From the NCBI GenBank assembly GCA_947495975.1, contig CANMBE010000001.1, positions 1 to 64,000 on the forward strand: 64,000 nt of DNA, given 5' to 3'. The stretch is from Ignavibacteria bacterium (GTDB lineage Bacteria; Bacteroidota; Ignavibacteria; Kapaibacteriales; Kapaibacteriaceae). Of the stretch, positions 25,173 to 34,600 are shown piece by piece; positions within the stretch are counted from its first letter, which is position 1; each line of letters begins with the position of its first letter. Position numbers and translations under genes: made by a program. Below the pieces are notes generated by a model. It did no database searches and was not told the DNA's origin. It was given only the letters and a program-made list of their open reading frames with translations.

Positions 25173-27617
25173 TTATTTAGCGTACGGACGAGCCAAATCC
25201 CGCTTCCAAGGCTCAAGTGTCATCGTAGAAACAACTTCTCGAATAAGTTCACGGAATCGCGGCTGCTCTGTCAAATATGCCAATGTGCCCTGCGCAACAC
25301 CACAAAGTCGATTATTGGTGCTCCATAATGCCTGAAGTATGTTCCTCGCCCCATCATTGGTTAACAAAGCAAGTCTGCGTATCGCCCCCATTGCGTTTTG
25401 GCGGACAATAAACTCCCAGCCAGAACCGCAGAGATCCGACAATTCCTCCAACGCCGCCGTACTGCCGTCCGCGGCCTCAATCTCCAGACGGGCTATCCGA
25501 ATTCGCTCATGAGGACCCTGAACATTGCGGATTCTAGAGAGATATGACTTCTTTTCTGTTGGAAATGAGCGTATGAGCTTCATAAACGCGGACTGGATCA
25601 CTGCATACGACGAATCTTCGAGGAGGGCTTCGCAAGCCCCCTTTAATTGACTAGGAATAATAGAAAGTCCATGAACGGATGCGGATCTCACCTCAACGGC
25701 CGGATCCTTCATTCCACGTTCCACGGTCTTCCAGGCGCGTGTTGCTCCGGCGAGTGCCATCTCAATGGCCTGATTTACTGCCTCACTGCGCATAGCGTGG
25801 AACTTCTCTTGATCCATAACTACTTCTACCATATCGAGACGGTCTTGAATACGAGTGGTATCGCCCCGAAACGTCTCAAAAGCGTCGTAACGGTCTATCA
25901 TATGAGCAGCAAACTTCATTTGAGACACCCGTGCCTCCCACGAACGCTGAAATGTCATACGCTTGAGAATGTTCGATCCTGGGTCAAAAAGCACAAAAGC
26001 TGGTGTCTTTTTAGCACCATTCGGAATTTCTACCAGCGTCCGTTGCGAATTCATGTCCAGCCGAACGGAATCTTTTGTTCGATCTGTATAGTGCACTTCA
26101 ACAACAACGGGCATTCGGAACAGACCCGTGAGGTTGTCGATGTTATGAATTTGCTCTATATCCACCACGGTAGTGGCAGAAACGCCGCGTTCGGTGGTTT
26201 GAGCGCCCGTTCGGGTATTGACGCGGAAATGTGGTTCGCCCCCTTTATATAACCACTGGTCAAAGAACCAATCAGGTGAGATCCCAAGCGTATCCTGAAA
26301 AGCTAGGTAGAGATCATTTGTCTCAACTGTATGAAATGCGTGAGTGCGAAGGTAGTGCTGTATAACACGTCTCACGGAGGAATCTCCAAACGTGTAGCGC
26401 ATCATGTCAATAACGCTAGCCCCTTTAGGATAAATTCTCGCTGTTCCACTTGAAGGATGAACAATTGGCAGCCTGTCTTGCTCTCCCGCTGCCAAAGCTG
26501 CATTGTGCATTCCACGCCTGCTCCACTCATACGCATCCTCACCCGACGTAATGCGCGTAAAAAGGTGTGGGTAGAATGTTGCGAAACTCTCTTGTAGCCA
26601 GATAGATTTTGCACTCCTCCCAGTGATCAGGTCCCCAAACCACTGATGCGTTAACTCGTGAACGTTAACGTTTATATATGACCGGTCTAGCCATCCGCGC
26701 GAATCAGTGTAGAAAAAATCCCCAAAGACAGTTGCAGTTGTATTCTCCATTGCACCAAAAATGAAGTCAGCCACAGGCACCTGACTATATGACTCCCATG
26801 GATAGGCAACGCCAATCTCTCGCTCCAGAAAGTCCATAGCCTCTACACTCATTCTATATGTTGGCTCAATTCGATCTGGGTGGTCAGGATATGAATACAG
26901 GTAAAGGGGCACTCCACTCGCAGATCTTTTGGATGTAATCGAATATTCACCGATTGCCAACATGAGGAGATAGCTTGAATGCGGCTTGGTCATGGAATAA
27001 TTCCATGTCTTGGAACCATCACCATTAACAACTACCTCTCCTCTGGTTCCATTTGATAAAACAGCGTAGGCAGAGTCGAACGTTGTTGATGTCTGGGTAA
27101 TCATCTTATCGTTCATCTCATCATACATCGGAATCCAGTGGCGGTTATCTATTCCCTGACCCTGGGTCCAAATCTGCTTGCGCATCCGCTTCGATGGATC
27201 ATTCCAACCAATGAAATAGATTCCTTTGCGTGGATTTGCCTCATATATAAACGTGATGGAATCTTGGACATCCCATCTCAGAGCAGCATCGCAATACACG
27301 ATTACCGATGTGTCCGTAGACTGAGTCCTTACAGGCTTTCCTCCAAGCGTTGCCTGGAGAATTCTCATCTTCATGGCATCAAACACAATCGAATCCGTTC
27401 GCTCGCGAAGAGCACGAAACACGTGTGTTACCTTACCCTTGACGAGACCCTTTTCAGGCTCAAACCGAACATCAAGCGACATCCGCAACATGTCCACGGG
27501 ATGTTCGCGCGGCTCACTTCCCGGAGCATCAACGTGCGTAGATGTGTGAACAAAAGTGGCTTGCGCTAGCGTCATGACTGGCGTAAGAAGCAAGAGTAAA
27601 CAGAAGATGAATCTCAT
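25173..27617 (-). CDS. M1 family metallo-aminopeptidase
   Basis: The protein has 814 residues from the ATG at 27617; the TTG three codons upstream in the track is unnecessary. The signal peptide runs to about 20 (LLLLLTPVMTLAQ). The exopeptidase substrate motif GAMENT is near 290. The zinc site HELTHQWFGDLIT, with the third ligand in WLQESFATFYP 18 residues on, is near 325-350. The C-terminal 250 residues are HEAT/ARM-like helices (AVEVRSASVHGLSIIP). It likely trims N-terminal residues from peptides in the periplasm or outside. TATCTTTG, an exact -7 consensus, sits six bases before the ATG, so a leaderless mRNA is likely. Confidence 0.92.
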   Translation of the reverse strand: MRFIFCLLLLLTPVMTLAQATFVHTSTHVDAPGSEPREHPVDMLRMSLDVRFEPEKGLVKGKVTHVFRALRERTDSIVFDAMKMRILQATLGGKPVRTQSTDTSVIVYCDAALRWDVQDSITFIYEANPRKGIYFIGWNDPSKRMRKQIWTQGQGIDNRHWIPMYDEMNDKMITQTSTTFDSAYAVLSNGTRGEVVVNGDGSKTWNYSMTKPHSSYLLMLAIGEYSITSKRSASGVPLYLYSYPDHPDRIEPTYRMSVEAMDFLEREIGVAYPWESYSQVPVADFIFGAMENTTATVFGDFFYTDSRGWLDRSYINVNVHELTHQWFGDLITGRSAKSIWLQESFATFYPHLFTRITSGEDAYEWSRRGMHNAALAAGEQDRLPIVHPSSGTARIYPKGASVIDMMRYTFGDSSVRRVIQHYLRTHAFHTVETNDLYLAFQDTLGISPDWFFDQWLYKGGEPHFRVNTRTGAQTTERGVSATTVVDIEQIHNIDNLTGLFRMPVVVEVHYTDRTKDSVRLDMNSQRTLVEIPNGAKKTPAFVLFDPGSNILKRMTFQRSWEARVSQMKFAAHMIDRYDAFETFRGDTTRIQDRLDMVEVVMDQEKFHAMRSEAVNQAIEMALAGATRAWKTVERGMKDPAVEVRSASVHGLSIIPSQLKGACEALLEDSSYAVIQSAFMKLIRSFPTEKKSYLSRIRNVQGPHERIRIARLEIEAADGSTAALEELSDLCGSGWEFIVRQNAMGAIRRLALLTNDGARNILQALWSTNNRLCGVAQGTLAYLTEQPRFRELIREVVSTMTLEPWKRDLARPYAK

Positions 27618-27623
27618 AGGCTG

Positions 27624-27631
27624 CAAAGATA
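27624..27631 (-). promoter_or_regulatory. -7 box (TATCTTTG) for the M1 peptidase
   Basis: This is an exact TAnnTTTG match on the minus strand, six bases before the ATG at 27617. No TTG was found at the usual -33 distance. Confidence 0.45.
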
Positions 27632-27785
27632 CCTTTCTCGTTTACTATGTTCCACTACACGCTATACACTCACATAAAAACAAGCCGCAATGGACATTGT
27701 AGGCACGTTGACCACAGCATTATCCGATACAACAGTAACAATGAACGTCCGTCTGGGGGCAAACTTGTTTACTACGGACACATCA

Positions 27786-28454
27786 ATGGCCGCTCGCATC
27801 AACACCTCCTTGGCACTCTTTTTTACCGCAATACTCGTGGCATGTGCCGGCAATGACGGTAGAGTTCCGCCCCCTTCATCAACAACTACGAATACTATGA
27901 TGTCTACAACACAACGCAACACGGCCACGCTTGCTGGAGGCTGTTTTTGGTGCATCGAAGCTGTTTATCAATTACTCGATGGCGTTGAGTTGGTAGAGAG
28001 TGGCTATAGCAATGGATCGGTAAAAGACCCTTCCTATAGTGCCGTTTGCACTGGGACTACCGGACACGCCGAGGTGTGTAGGATAACCTATGATCCCCAA
28101 AAGGTAACGTTCGAAGAAATACTGCAGGTGTTCTTTGCTTCTCATGACCCAACAACGCTCAACCGTCAAGGCAATGACGTTGGTACGCAATATCGAAGCG
28201 CTGTCTTCTTTCACAATGCTGATCAAGAGCAGATCGCAAAAGCGTACGTAGCCCAGTTAACCGCCGCTAAGACGTGGGCTAGCCCCATCGTTACCGAGAT
28301 CGCACCGGCTGAGCATTTCTATAAGGCTGAGGATTACCACCAAAACTATTATGCTCAGAACGGCTCTGAACCTTATTGCGCATTTGTTGTGCGCCCTAAG
28401 GTGGAGAAATTTCAGAAGCAGTTCAAGGATAAAATGCGGTCTGACGCTAAATGA
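27786..28454 (+). CDS. msrA: Lipoprotein peptide methionine sulfoxide reductase MsrA
   Basis: It reduces methionine-S-sulfoxide in proteins. From the ATG at 27786 (222 residues) there is a lipoprotein signal peptide with lipobox ILVAC, so the enzyme is predicted to sit on an envelope membrane rather than in the cytoplasm. The extended track start at 27690 would bury that signal. The catalytic loop GGCFWCIEA is near residue 48, and GHAEVCRITYDP and EHFYKAEDYHQNYY complete the MsrA fold. The resolving cysteine region is not obvious. No MsrB domain is fused. It is the only gene on this strand between the M1 peptidase and DUF3109. Confidence 0.92.
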   Translation: MAARINTSLALFFTAILVACAGNDGRVPPPSSTTTNTMMSTTQRNTATLAGGCFWCIEAVYQLLDGVELVESGYSNGSVKDPSYSAVCTGTTGHAEVCRITYDPQKVTFEEILQVFFASHDPTTLNRQGNDVGTQYRSAVFFHNADQEQIAKAYVAQLTAAKTWASPIVTEIAPAEHFYKAEDYHQNYYAQNGSEPYCAFVVRPKVEKFQKQFKDKMRSDAK

Positions 28455-28489
28455 TCGCGGGGAATGTTTCTGACTAGCAAGAATCGTGC

Positions 28490-28497
28490 TATTTTCC
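28490..28497 (+). promoter_or_regulatory. -7-like box (TATTTTCC) for the DUF3109-rpoN operon
   Basis: TATTTTCC ends six bases before the ATG at 28504. The same octamer precedes rfbA at 42615-42622. A TTTC lies about 19 bases upstream at the -33 position. Confidence 0.35.
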
Positions 28498-28503
28498 GCC
28501 TAG

Positions 28504-29076
28504 ATGATTCTCCTCAACGATCTTCTCATTCAGGAACAGGTACTTACAGCCACATTTGCATGTGATGTACAACGCTGCAAAGGGGCTTGTTGCACGCTCC
28601 CTGGTGGAGCAGGAGCCCCGTTACTGGAAGAGGAAATTAAACCACTTCTTTTGGCTGTCCCATCTACGTTGTCCTATCTAAACGAAAAGTCATTAGAATG
28701 GCTTGCCGCTAACGACCCCGTTGAGGGTAAGCGAGGAGATAGGTCTGTGGGGTGCATCGATGACGCTGCATGCGTTTTTGTGTTCTACGAAAAGAACGTT
28801 GCGAAGTGTGCATTAGAGCGGGCATTTCACAATGGAGAATCTGATTTTCGCAAGCCCCTTTCCTGTCATCTCTTTCCCATTCGTGTTGCGAATTTTGGCG
28901 GACCCTATTTGCACTATGAGCAGATAGAAGAATGTGAACCTGGTCGCGAAATGGGCGCAAGACTTGGAATCCCGCTCGTTGAATCGCTCAAGGATCCTCT
29001 CATTCGGGCGTATGGCGAACGCACATACGAACGCATCCGTGCTGCCTCGCGCGGAGAAGATGAGGGTGACGTATGA
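28504..29076 (+). CDS. DUF3109 cysteine-cluster protein
   Basis: The protein has 190 residues. It contains a metal-site-like cysteine cluster CDVQRCKGACC at about 20-30 and further cysteines in GCIDDAACVF, KCALERAF, CHLFPIRV and EECEPG. This is the DUF3109 layout (related to the YkgJ zinc/iron-chelating family); its function is unknown. There is no ribosome site, but a TATTTTCC box sits six bases before the ATG. The stop overlaps the rpoN start as ATGA, so the two are translationally coupled. Confidence 0.85.
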   Translation: MILLNDLLIQEQVLTATFACDVQRCKGACCTLPGGAGAPLLEEEIKPLLLAVPSTLSYLNEKSLEWLAANDPVEGKRGDRSVGCIDDAACVFVFYEKNVAKCALERAFHNGESDFRKPLSCHLFPIRVANFGGPYLHYEQIEECEPGREMGARLGIPLVESLKDPLIRAYGERTYERIRAASRGEDEGDV

Positions 29077-30698
29077 AATTGGGACTAAATCTTCAGGTTG
29101 GACTTCAACAGTCACTCACTCCGCAACAGATTCAATATCTCAAGATGCTTCAGTTGCAGCTTCTGCAATTAGAGCAGCATGTTCGTGTTGAGCTTGAGAA
29201 CAACCCGATGCTCGAAGAGGCTCCGGAGTATGAGCCTCAGTCTGCTGGTGAAGATCGTGTAACGGGAGACACCGAAGGGCCAGCTGAGAGCACTGCATAT
29301 GATGCTCCGCCGCCAGGCACTGAGTCCATGGGCACAGAACCTCGCCACGAGTCAATCGAAGCAGCCAGCGAATTCGACCCCAAGGATGCATTCGAGTTCT
29401 ATAAACTCATATGGGGCGAAGATCCATCGAGTGGGCATACGAGCGACACTCGAATGGGTGAGGACGATGATGATGAACCCGTCTTTCAATTCCGTGAGGT
29501 CCAAACACTTGAAGGCGATCTTTTAGAACAGATGCGCTACCTCCAAGTGTCTCTTGAGGAACATCTGTTTGGAGACTACATCATTGGTAACATTGATGAT
29601 GATGGATATCTACGACGTACACTCGACGAACTAATGCAGGAAGTCAACGATCGTTTTGCAGAACACAACCTAGCCCTACACTCCGTTGGTACATCTCGAA
29701 GAGTGCAGGATTATGAGCGAGATATTATTGACGACGTTGATCGAGCATTGAGTCCAATCACAATGCGACAGGCAGAATCAGTTCTGCGAAAAGTACAATC
29801 ACTGGATCCCCCTGGCATTGCTTCACGCAACGTGCAGGAGTGTTTGTTAGCTCAGTTGCGTGCAATTGAAAAACCGAATGCAGCGCACAAGTTGGCAATG
29901 CTCATTCTAACGAAGACGTATGAAGCATTTGCAATGAAGCACTATCACATTATTGAGCGCCAACTTGACGTGACGGAGGACTACCTACGAGAAGCAATTG
30001 ATGTTATTCGGCATCTTACGCCGCGTCCGGGTGGCGGCACGATTGGACCAGAGATAAATACCGTTTCACCAGACTTCACAGTTGAACCAACGGAAGACGG
30101 CACAGACTTCCTTATCACCGTCAATGATTCTCGGCTACCAACATTGCGCGTAAGCAAGGCTTATGAGAATCTAAAGAAGGAAGCTCGCTATCACAAGTTC
30201 AACAAAGAGACGCGAGAGTGGTTGCGCAAGAAGTATGAAGACGCAAAGTTTCTTATGCAGGCAATCCGCCAGCGCAAAGGAACAATGCTTCGAGTCATGA
30301 CGGCCATCATTGGACTACAGAAAGAATTCTTTCTTTATGGGCCTGAACATTTAAAGCCCCTTATCTATCGAGATGTTTCAGAAATAACTGCACTCGATAT
30401 ATCAACGATATGCCGCATCGTAAACGGCAAATATGTCCTCACAACATTTGGCACATTTGAGCTGAAGTATTTCTTTAGCGAAGCGTTGTTGAGCGATGAC
30501 GGTGAGGAAGTATCAACGCGAGTCATCAAGCAGAAGATCAAGGAATTGATCGAAGAAGAGTCCAAGCACAAGCCACTAAGCGATGATAAACTTGGCAAGG
30601 ATCTTAAGAAACTTGGCTACAATGTTGCGCGCCGAACAGTAGCCAAATACCGAGAACAACTCCGTATCCCAGTTGCTCGGTTACGAAGAGAATTATAA
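29073..30698 (+). CDS. rpoN: RNA polymerase sigma-54 factor
   Basis: The protein has 541 residues. Region I is at the N-terminus (MKLGLNLQVGLQQSLTPQQ and LKMLQLQLLQLEQHVR, ending NNPMLEEAPE). An acidic region II spans about 55-145. The core-binding domain includes SLDPPGIASRNVQECLLAQL, DFTVEPTEDG and ETREWLRKKYEDAKFLMQAI. The C-terminus holds the RpoN box ARRTVAKYREQL. It directs transcription from -24/-12 promoters with bEBP activators; none of those activators is in this window. The start overlaps DUF3109 (ATGA). Confidence 0.96.
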   Translation: MKLGLNLQVGLQQSLTPQQIQYLKMLQLQLLQLEQHVRVELENNPMLEEAPEYEPQSAGEDRVTGDTEGPAESTAYDAPPPGTESMGTEPRHESIEAASEFDPKDAFEFYKLIWGEDPSSGHTSDTRMGEDDDDEPVFQFREVQTLEGDLLEQMRYLQVSLEEHLFGDYIIGNIDDDGYLRRTLDELMQEVNDRFAEHNLALHSVGTSRRVQDYERDIIDDVDRALSPITMRQAESVLRKVQSLDPPGIASRNVQECLLAQLRAIEKPNAAHKLAMLILTKTYEAFAMKHYHIIERQLDVTEDYLREAIDVIRHLTPRPGGGTIGPEINTVSPDFTVEPTEDGTDFLITVNDSRLPTLRVSKAYENLKKEARYHKFNKETREWLRKKYEDAKFLMQAIRQRKGTMLRVMTAIIGLQKEFFLYGPEHLKPLIYRDVSEITALDISTICRIVNGKYVLTTFGTFELKYFFSEALLSDDGEEVSTRVIKQKIKELIEEESKHKPLSDDKLGKDLKKLGYNVARRTVAKYREQLRIPVARLRREL

Positions 30699-30756
30699 AC
30701 GTCGCGTTCTATTTGCGTTAACACCAGAAAGTGGCAAAAAGCCAGGAATCGAGTAG

Positions 30757-31617
30757 TTACCCCTGCTTGGGGACGAATAATTTCATTGAAATATCGAGTG
30801 CTGTTGCGCTATGTGTAATTGCACCCACACTAATGAAGTCAACACCCGCCTCGGCATATGCACGAATGTTTTCAAATGTGATTCCGCCGGATGCTTCAGT
30901 CTCCAACTTTCCCTTCACCATCCGTACACCTTCTGCTACGGAGCTCGGTGTAAAGTTGTCGAACATAACGCGATGCACGCCCGTGCATTCGAGTATTTCT
31001 GCAACATCATCAAGTGACCGAGCTTCAACTTCAACCTTTAATGATGGTCTGCCTCGTACTTCGGAAGCAACTTTTTCAACTGCCTCTCGAATGCCACCGC
31101 AGGCAGTGATATGATTGTCCTTGATCATCACCATATCATGCAAACCAATGCGGTGATTCAATGCACCACCAATTGTTGTCGCATATTTATCGAGTAAGCG
31201 CCAGCCAGGAATTGTCTTACGTGTATCTAAAACGCGAGCACGTGTGCCCGCTATCTCGTCAACATATTGTTGCGTCTTTGTTGCAACTCCACTCATTCGC
31301 TGAATAAAATTGAGTGCGGTGCGCTCGCCAGCTAACAACGCGTGGGCGGGACCTTCAACCAGAGCCAACACAGTTCCACTCACAATTCTATCGCCTTCGT
31401 TCACCTTGATTTCGATGTCAACTTCAGAAGAGAATTCGCGAAACACGAGCGCCAGTATCGGCAACCCACAAATCACGCCATCTTGTTTCATCACAAATCG
31501 AGCTGCAGCAGTTGCATCATGAGGTACACAGTAGTCGCTCGTAATATCCCCCGTTCCTAGATCTTCATGGATCGCAAACTGGATGAGTCGGATAATGGAA
31601 GAATCGATGGGAAGCAT
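30757..31617 (-). CDS. nadC: Nicotinate-nucleotide diphosphorylase (carboxylating)
   Basis: It converts quinolinate and PRPP to nicotinate mononucleotide and CO2 in NAD synthesis. The protein has 286 residues, usual length. Marks are EDLGTGDITSDYCVP near the N-terminus, ERTALNFIQRMSGVAT near 95, RVLDTRKTIPGWRLLDKYA near 125 (PRPP/quinolinate site), NHRIGLHDMVMIKDNH near 150, KVEVEARSLDD near 190 and EASGGITFENIRAYAEAGVDFIS near 240. No nadA or nadB is nearby, but nadK lies 3 kb upstream on the same strand. It lies 50 bp after adenine deaminase and may have its own promoter (TAAATTGC about 40 bp upstream). Confidence 0.95.
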   Translation of the reverse strand: MLPIDSSIIRLIQFAIHEDLGTGDITSDYCVPHDATAAARFVMKQDGVICGLPILALVFREFSSEVDIEIKVNEGDRIVSGTVLALVEGPAHALLAGERTALNFIQRMSGVATKTQQYVDEIAGTRARVLDTRKTIPGWRLLDKYATTIGGALNHRIGLHDMVMIKDNHITACGGIREAVEKVASEVRGRPSLKVEVEARSLDDVAEILECTGVHRVMFDNFTPSSVAEGVRMVKGKLETEASGGITFENIRAYAEAGVDFISVGAITHSATALDISMKLFVPKQG

Positions 31618-31667
31618 GCTGCTGGGTAAGAGGGTTAGAGGTGTAACAGAAGAAGCAATTTATCTCA

Positions 31668-33278
31668 TTACGCTATTATCACAGGTGCAAACTCAAACAT
31701 ATCCGCGTTAAACAGCCCCCTATCACTCAACTTTAATTGAGGGATTACAAGCAAGGCCATGAAGGAGATGGTCATAAAAGGAGCTCGCAAGGTTGAGCCA
31801 AGGGCTTTTGCACGTGCATCGATTGTCGCATAGGTGTGTGCAACCTGATATCCATCATCGGCCGACATCAGACCCGCAACAGGGAGTGGAAGAATGTCAG
31901 TGACTCCATCTGCTGCAACACATATACCACCGCGAGCTTCTATGATTGCGTTCATTGCAATGACGATATCTGCATCGGTTTTACCAACAGCAACAATATT
32001 ATGCGAATCATGTGCAACGCTGCTGGCGATAGCACCGCGTGCTAAGCCGATATTCTTGATATATGCAATGGCAGGGGGCGCATGAGAATAACGATTCACC
32101 ACAACGATTTTTAATACGTCCTCAGATGGGAGAGTGAGTTGCTCTTCAGTAGTTACAAGTTGTCCATCGTGCGCAACAATCACCCGAGCAACCTTGCCCT
32201 CATGATCAGTTACGATGCGATCTACAGTGATTGGTAAACATGCGAATTGATTTATGGTCCGTTCCTCAACATGTGGAATGTTAGAGGAACCATGTTCTGC
32301 TACACACTCACCCTTGATCCACGTTTGCATGACATTGAAATTTGTGAGATCGCTTACAACGATAATGTCCGCAGGATCGCCAACTCGCAGCAGTCCAACA
32401 GGGAGTCCATAATGCTCCACTGGATGCACACATGCGGCACGCAAGACATTCAGTACATTGTAGCCAAGAGCTACTGAACGCTGCACAAGGAGGTTGATAT
32501 GACCAGCAACGAGTGAATCTGGATGCATATCATCGCTGCAAAACATGACAGAGTCAGGATGAGATTCCAAGAGTGGATGCAACGCATCATAGTTGCGTGC
32601 TGCAGAGCCCTCTCGAATGAGGATCTTCATGCCCACTGCTACCTTGTCTAACGCCTCATCCAACGAAAAACACTCATGATCTGTGGTAATCCCATGTGCT
32701 GCGTATGCGGCTGCTTGATCTCCACGGAGTCCGGGTGCGTGACCGTCAATGACTCGACCGCATTCTTTTGCGACGGCCAACTTCTCTCGTACAATGGGAT
32801 CGTTGTGTAATACTCCGGGCCAATTCATCATCTCACTGAGATAACGAATTCGTTCATCAGTAAAGAGATCGCGAATATCTGCTGCAGTAATCTCTGCTCC
32901 AGCAGTTTCAAACGTTGTGGCAGGAACACAGGAAGGGGCTCCAAATGCAAACGTAAATGGAACACGAGCCCCATTATCAAGCATGTATCGCACACCTTCC
33001 ACGCCACACACATTTCCAATCTCATGCGGATCACTCACGGTTGCTACGGTGCCGTGTACAACTGCAAGCCTAGCAAACTCACTCGGGATGAGCATTGATG
33101 ATTCAATGTGAACATGCGCATCAACAAATCCAGGCATGATGTACTGGTCTTGGCGAGCAGAGTTGTTTTCTGTTATGGAAGCAACAATTCCATTTTCTAT
33201 CGCAACGTTCCCTGGAAAGATGCGACGTGCATGAAGGTCAACGACTAATCCTTCGAGCTGTGTTGTGCGAATGGCCAT
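31668..33278 (-). CDS. ade: Adenine deaminase
   Basis: It deaminates adenine to hypoxanthine for purine salvage. The protein has 536 residues, with the amidohydrolase metal motif GFVDAHVHIESSML near residue 50, GTVATVSDPHEIGNV near 80, RVIDGHAPGLRG near 165, TDHECFSLDEA near 190 and SDDMHPDSL near 240. The C-terminal ade-specific domain has VAHDSHNIVAVG. It overlaps the upstream permease gene by 34 bp, so the permease may import a purine or amino acid linked to this step. Confidence 0.93.
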   Translation of the reverse strand: MAIRTTQLEGLVVDLHARRIFPGNVAIENGIVASITENNSARQDQYIMPGFVDAHVHIESSMLIPSEFARLAVVHGTVATVSDPHEIGNVCGVEGVRYMLDNGARVPFTFAFGAPSCVPATTFETAGAEITAADIRDLFTDERIRYLSEMMNWPGVLHNDPIVREKLAVAKECGRVIDGHAPGLRGDQAAAYAAHGITTDHECFSLDEALDKVAVGMKILIREGSAARNYDALHPLLESHPDSVMFCSDDMHPDSLVAGHINLLVQRSVALGYNVLNVLRAACVHPVEHYGLPVGLLRVGDPADIIVVSDLTNFNVMQTWIKGECVAEHGSSNIPHVEERTINQFACLPITVDRIVTDHEGKVARVIVAHDGQLVTTEEQLTLPSEDVLKIVVVNRYSHAPPAIAYIKNIGLARGAIASSVAHDSHNIVAVGKTDADIVIAMNAIIEARGGICVAADGVTDILPLPVAGLMSADDGYQVAHTYATIDARAKALGSTLRAPFMTISFMALLVIPQLKLSDRGLFNADMFEFAPVIIA

Positions 33279-34594
33279 GTGTGTTGTTTCTTAGCAAGGA
33301 TAAGGTACACGGCAACACCAATGATTGGTGCTGCAAATCCAAGTTGTTGTTGAAGGGGCTTAGCACTTGAGAAGATCCACACCCATCCCACTATCGTCAA
33401 CAACACTGGAACAGGATACAGCCACATGCGCCATGGCATAGCTTTAGCGCCAACGCGTTTGCGCAGCAACATGAGACCCACTGCCTGCGCTACGAACTGT
33501 GTGAACACTCTCATCGTTATGATTGACTTAATCGCATCGCCTAACTCAAGCGTCAGCGTAAACAGAATTGCTACACCCCCTAACACAAGAAGTGAGATGT
33601 GTGGGAAATTCTTGGTAGGATGTTCACGGCCAAACACGCTAAAGAAAAGTCCATCCTTTGCAGCAGCGTATGGGATGCGTGTGTAACCAAGGATGACACT
33701 AAAGAGTGACGCGATGGCAACGATAAGAACAAGACCGGTAGCAAACTGAGCGGCCACTGGACCGTGTACAGTGTTGATAAGTGTACTCACAACAAAGGGC
33801 GATGCGGCTACCTCTGCTACGGGTAGGATTGCATAGATGGCTGCCTGCATGGCGAGATACAACACACCAATACCAATGATTGATATAAACATGCTTCGTG
33901 GAATGACGCGCTCTGGGTCTCGTACTTCTGCTCCTAGGTGACACACATTATAGTAACCTAGGTAGGAGTAGATGGTTGGGATTGTTGCAATTCCAAGAGC
34001 AGCCCAAATCGCGTCGTTACCTATAGCCCCTTGCACAACATCGCCACTCATGATCTGATCAATACTGCCAAATGCAATACCGGTTCCGATGATCCACAGC
34101 AGAGCAGCGATGACGCACGTCCAAAGGATAAGAGAGATACGACCCACATCGCCAACACGTCGGTAAAGCAGTGCAACGAGCAACACTATCAGCAACACGC
34201 CGATTAGTTTTGCTGTGAAAGGGTTGAGTGGCCCCGTTAAAAACGCGATGTATTTCGCAAAACCAAGCGCTCCCGATGTAACAACGAGGGGTGCTTGAAA
34301 TGATGTTTGCCAAACAAACAAAAAGGCCATAAGCCTACCCCACGTTTCGCGCCCATACGTTTCGCGCAAAAATGCATACGAGCCCCCTGCTTGGGGCATC
34401 TTGGCTCCCAGCTCGCTCCATACGCTTGCATCTACAAGTGCAAGAGACATTCCCACACACCATGCAAGGAGAGCCAGCGGTGCAGATCCCATCGTAGCTG
34501 CTACAAGTGCCGTTGTTACAAACGGCCCAATGCCCACCATATCTATCATGTTGATAGCAGTGGCCTGAAGAAATGAAAGCTCGCGGCGTAGCAT
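33245..34594 (-). CDS. APC-family amino acid/polyamine permease
   Basis: The protein has 449 residues with about 12 membrane segments. The N-terminal TM1 motif (INMIDMVGIGPFVTTAL) and SELGAKMPQAGGSYAFLRETYG are typical of APC transporters, as is GYYNVCHLGAEVRDPERVIPRSM in the middle. Substrate cannot be assigned: family members carry amino acids, polyamines or purine-like compounds. The gene is overlapped at its 3' end by adenine deaminase and lies six bases after nadK, so all are probably one transcript. Confidence 0.85.
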   Translation of the reverse strand: MLRRELSFLQATAINMIDMVGIGPFVTTALVAATMGSAPLALLAWCVGMSLALVDASVWSELGAKMPQAGGSYAFLRETYGRETWGRLMAFLFVWQTSFQAPLVVTSGALGFAKYIAFLTGPLNPFTAKLIGVLLIVLLVALLYRRVGDVGRISLILWTCVIAALLWIIGTGIAFGSIDQIMSGDVVQGAIGNDAIWAALGIATIPTIYSYLGYYNVCHLGAEVRDPERVIPRSMFISIIGIGVLYLAMQAAIYAILPVAEVAASPFVVSTLINTVHGPVAAQFATGLVLIVAIASLFSVILGYTRIPYAAAKDGLFFSVFGREHPTKNFPHISLLVLGGVAILFTLTLELGDAIKSIITMRVFTQFVAQAVGLMLLRKRVGAKAMPWRMWLYPVPVLLTIVGWVWIFSSAKPLQQQLGFAAPIIGVAVYLILAKKQHTWPFAQHSSKD

Positions 34595-34600
34595 CGTGGT

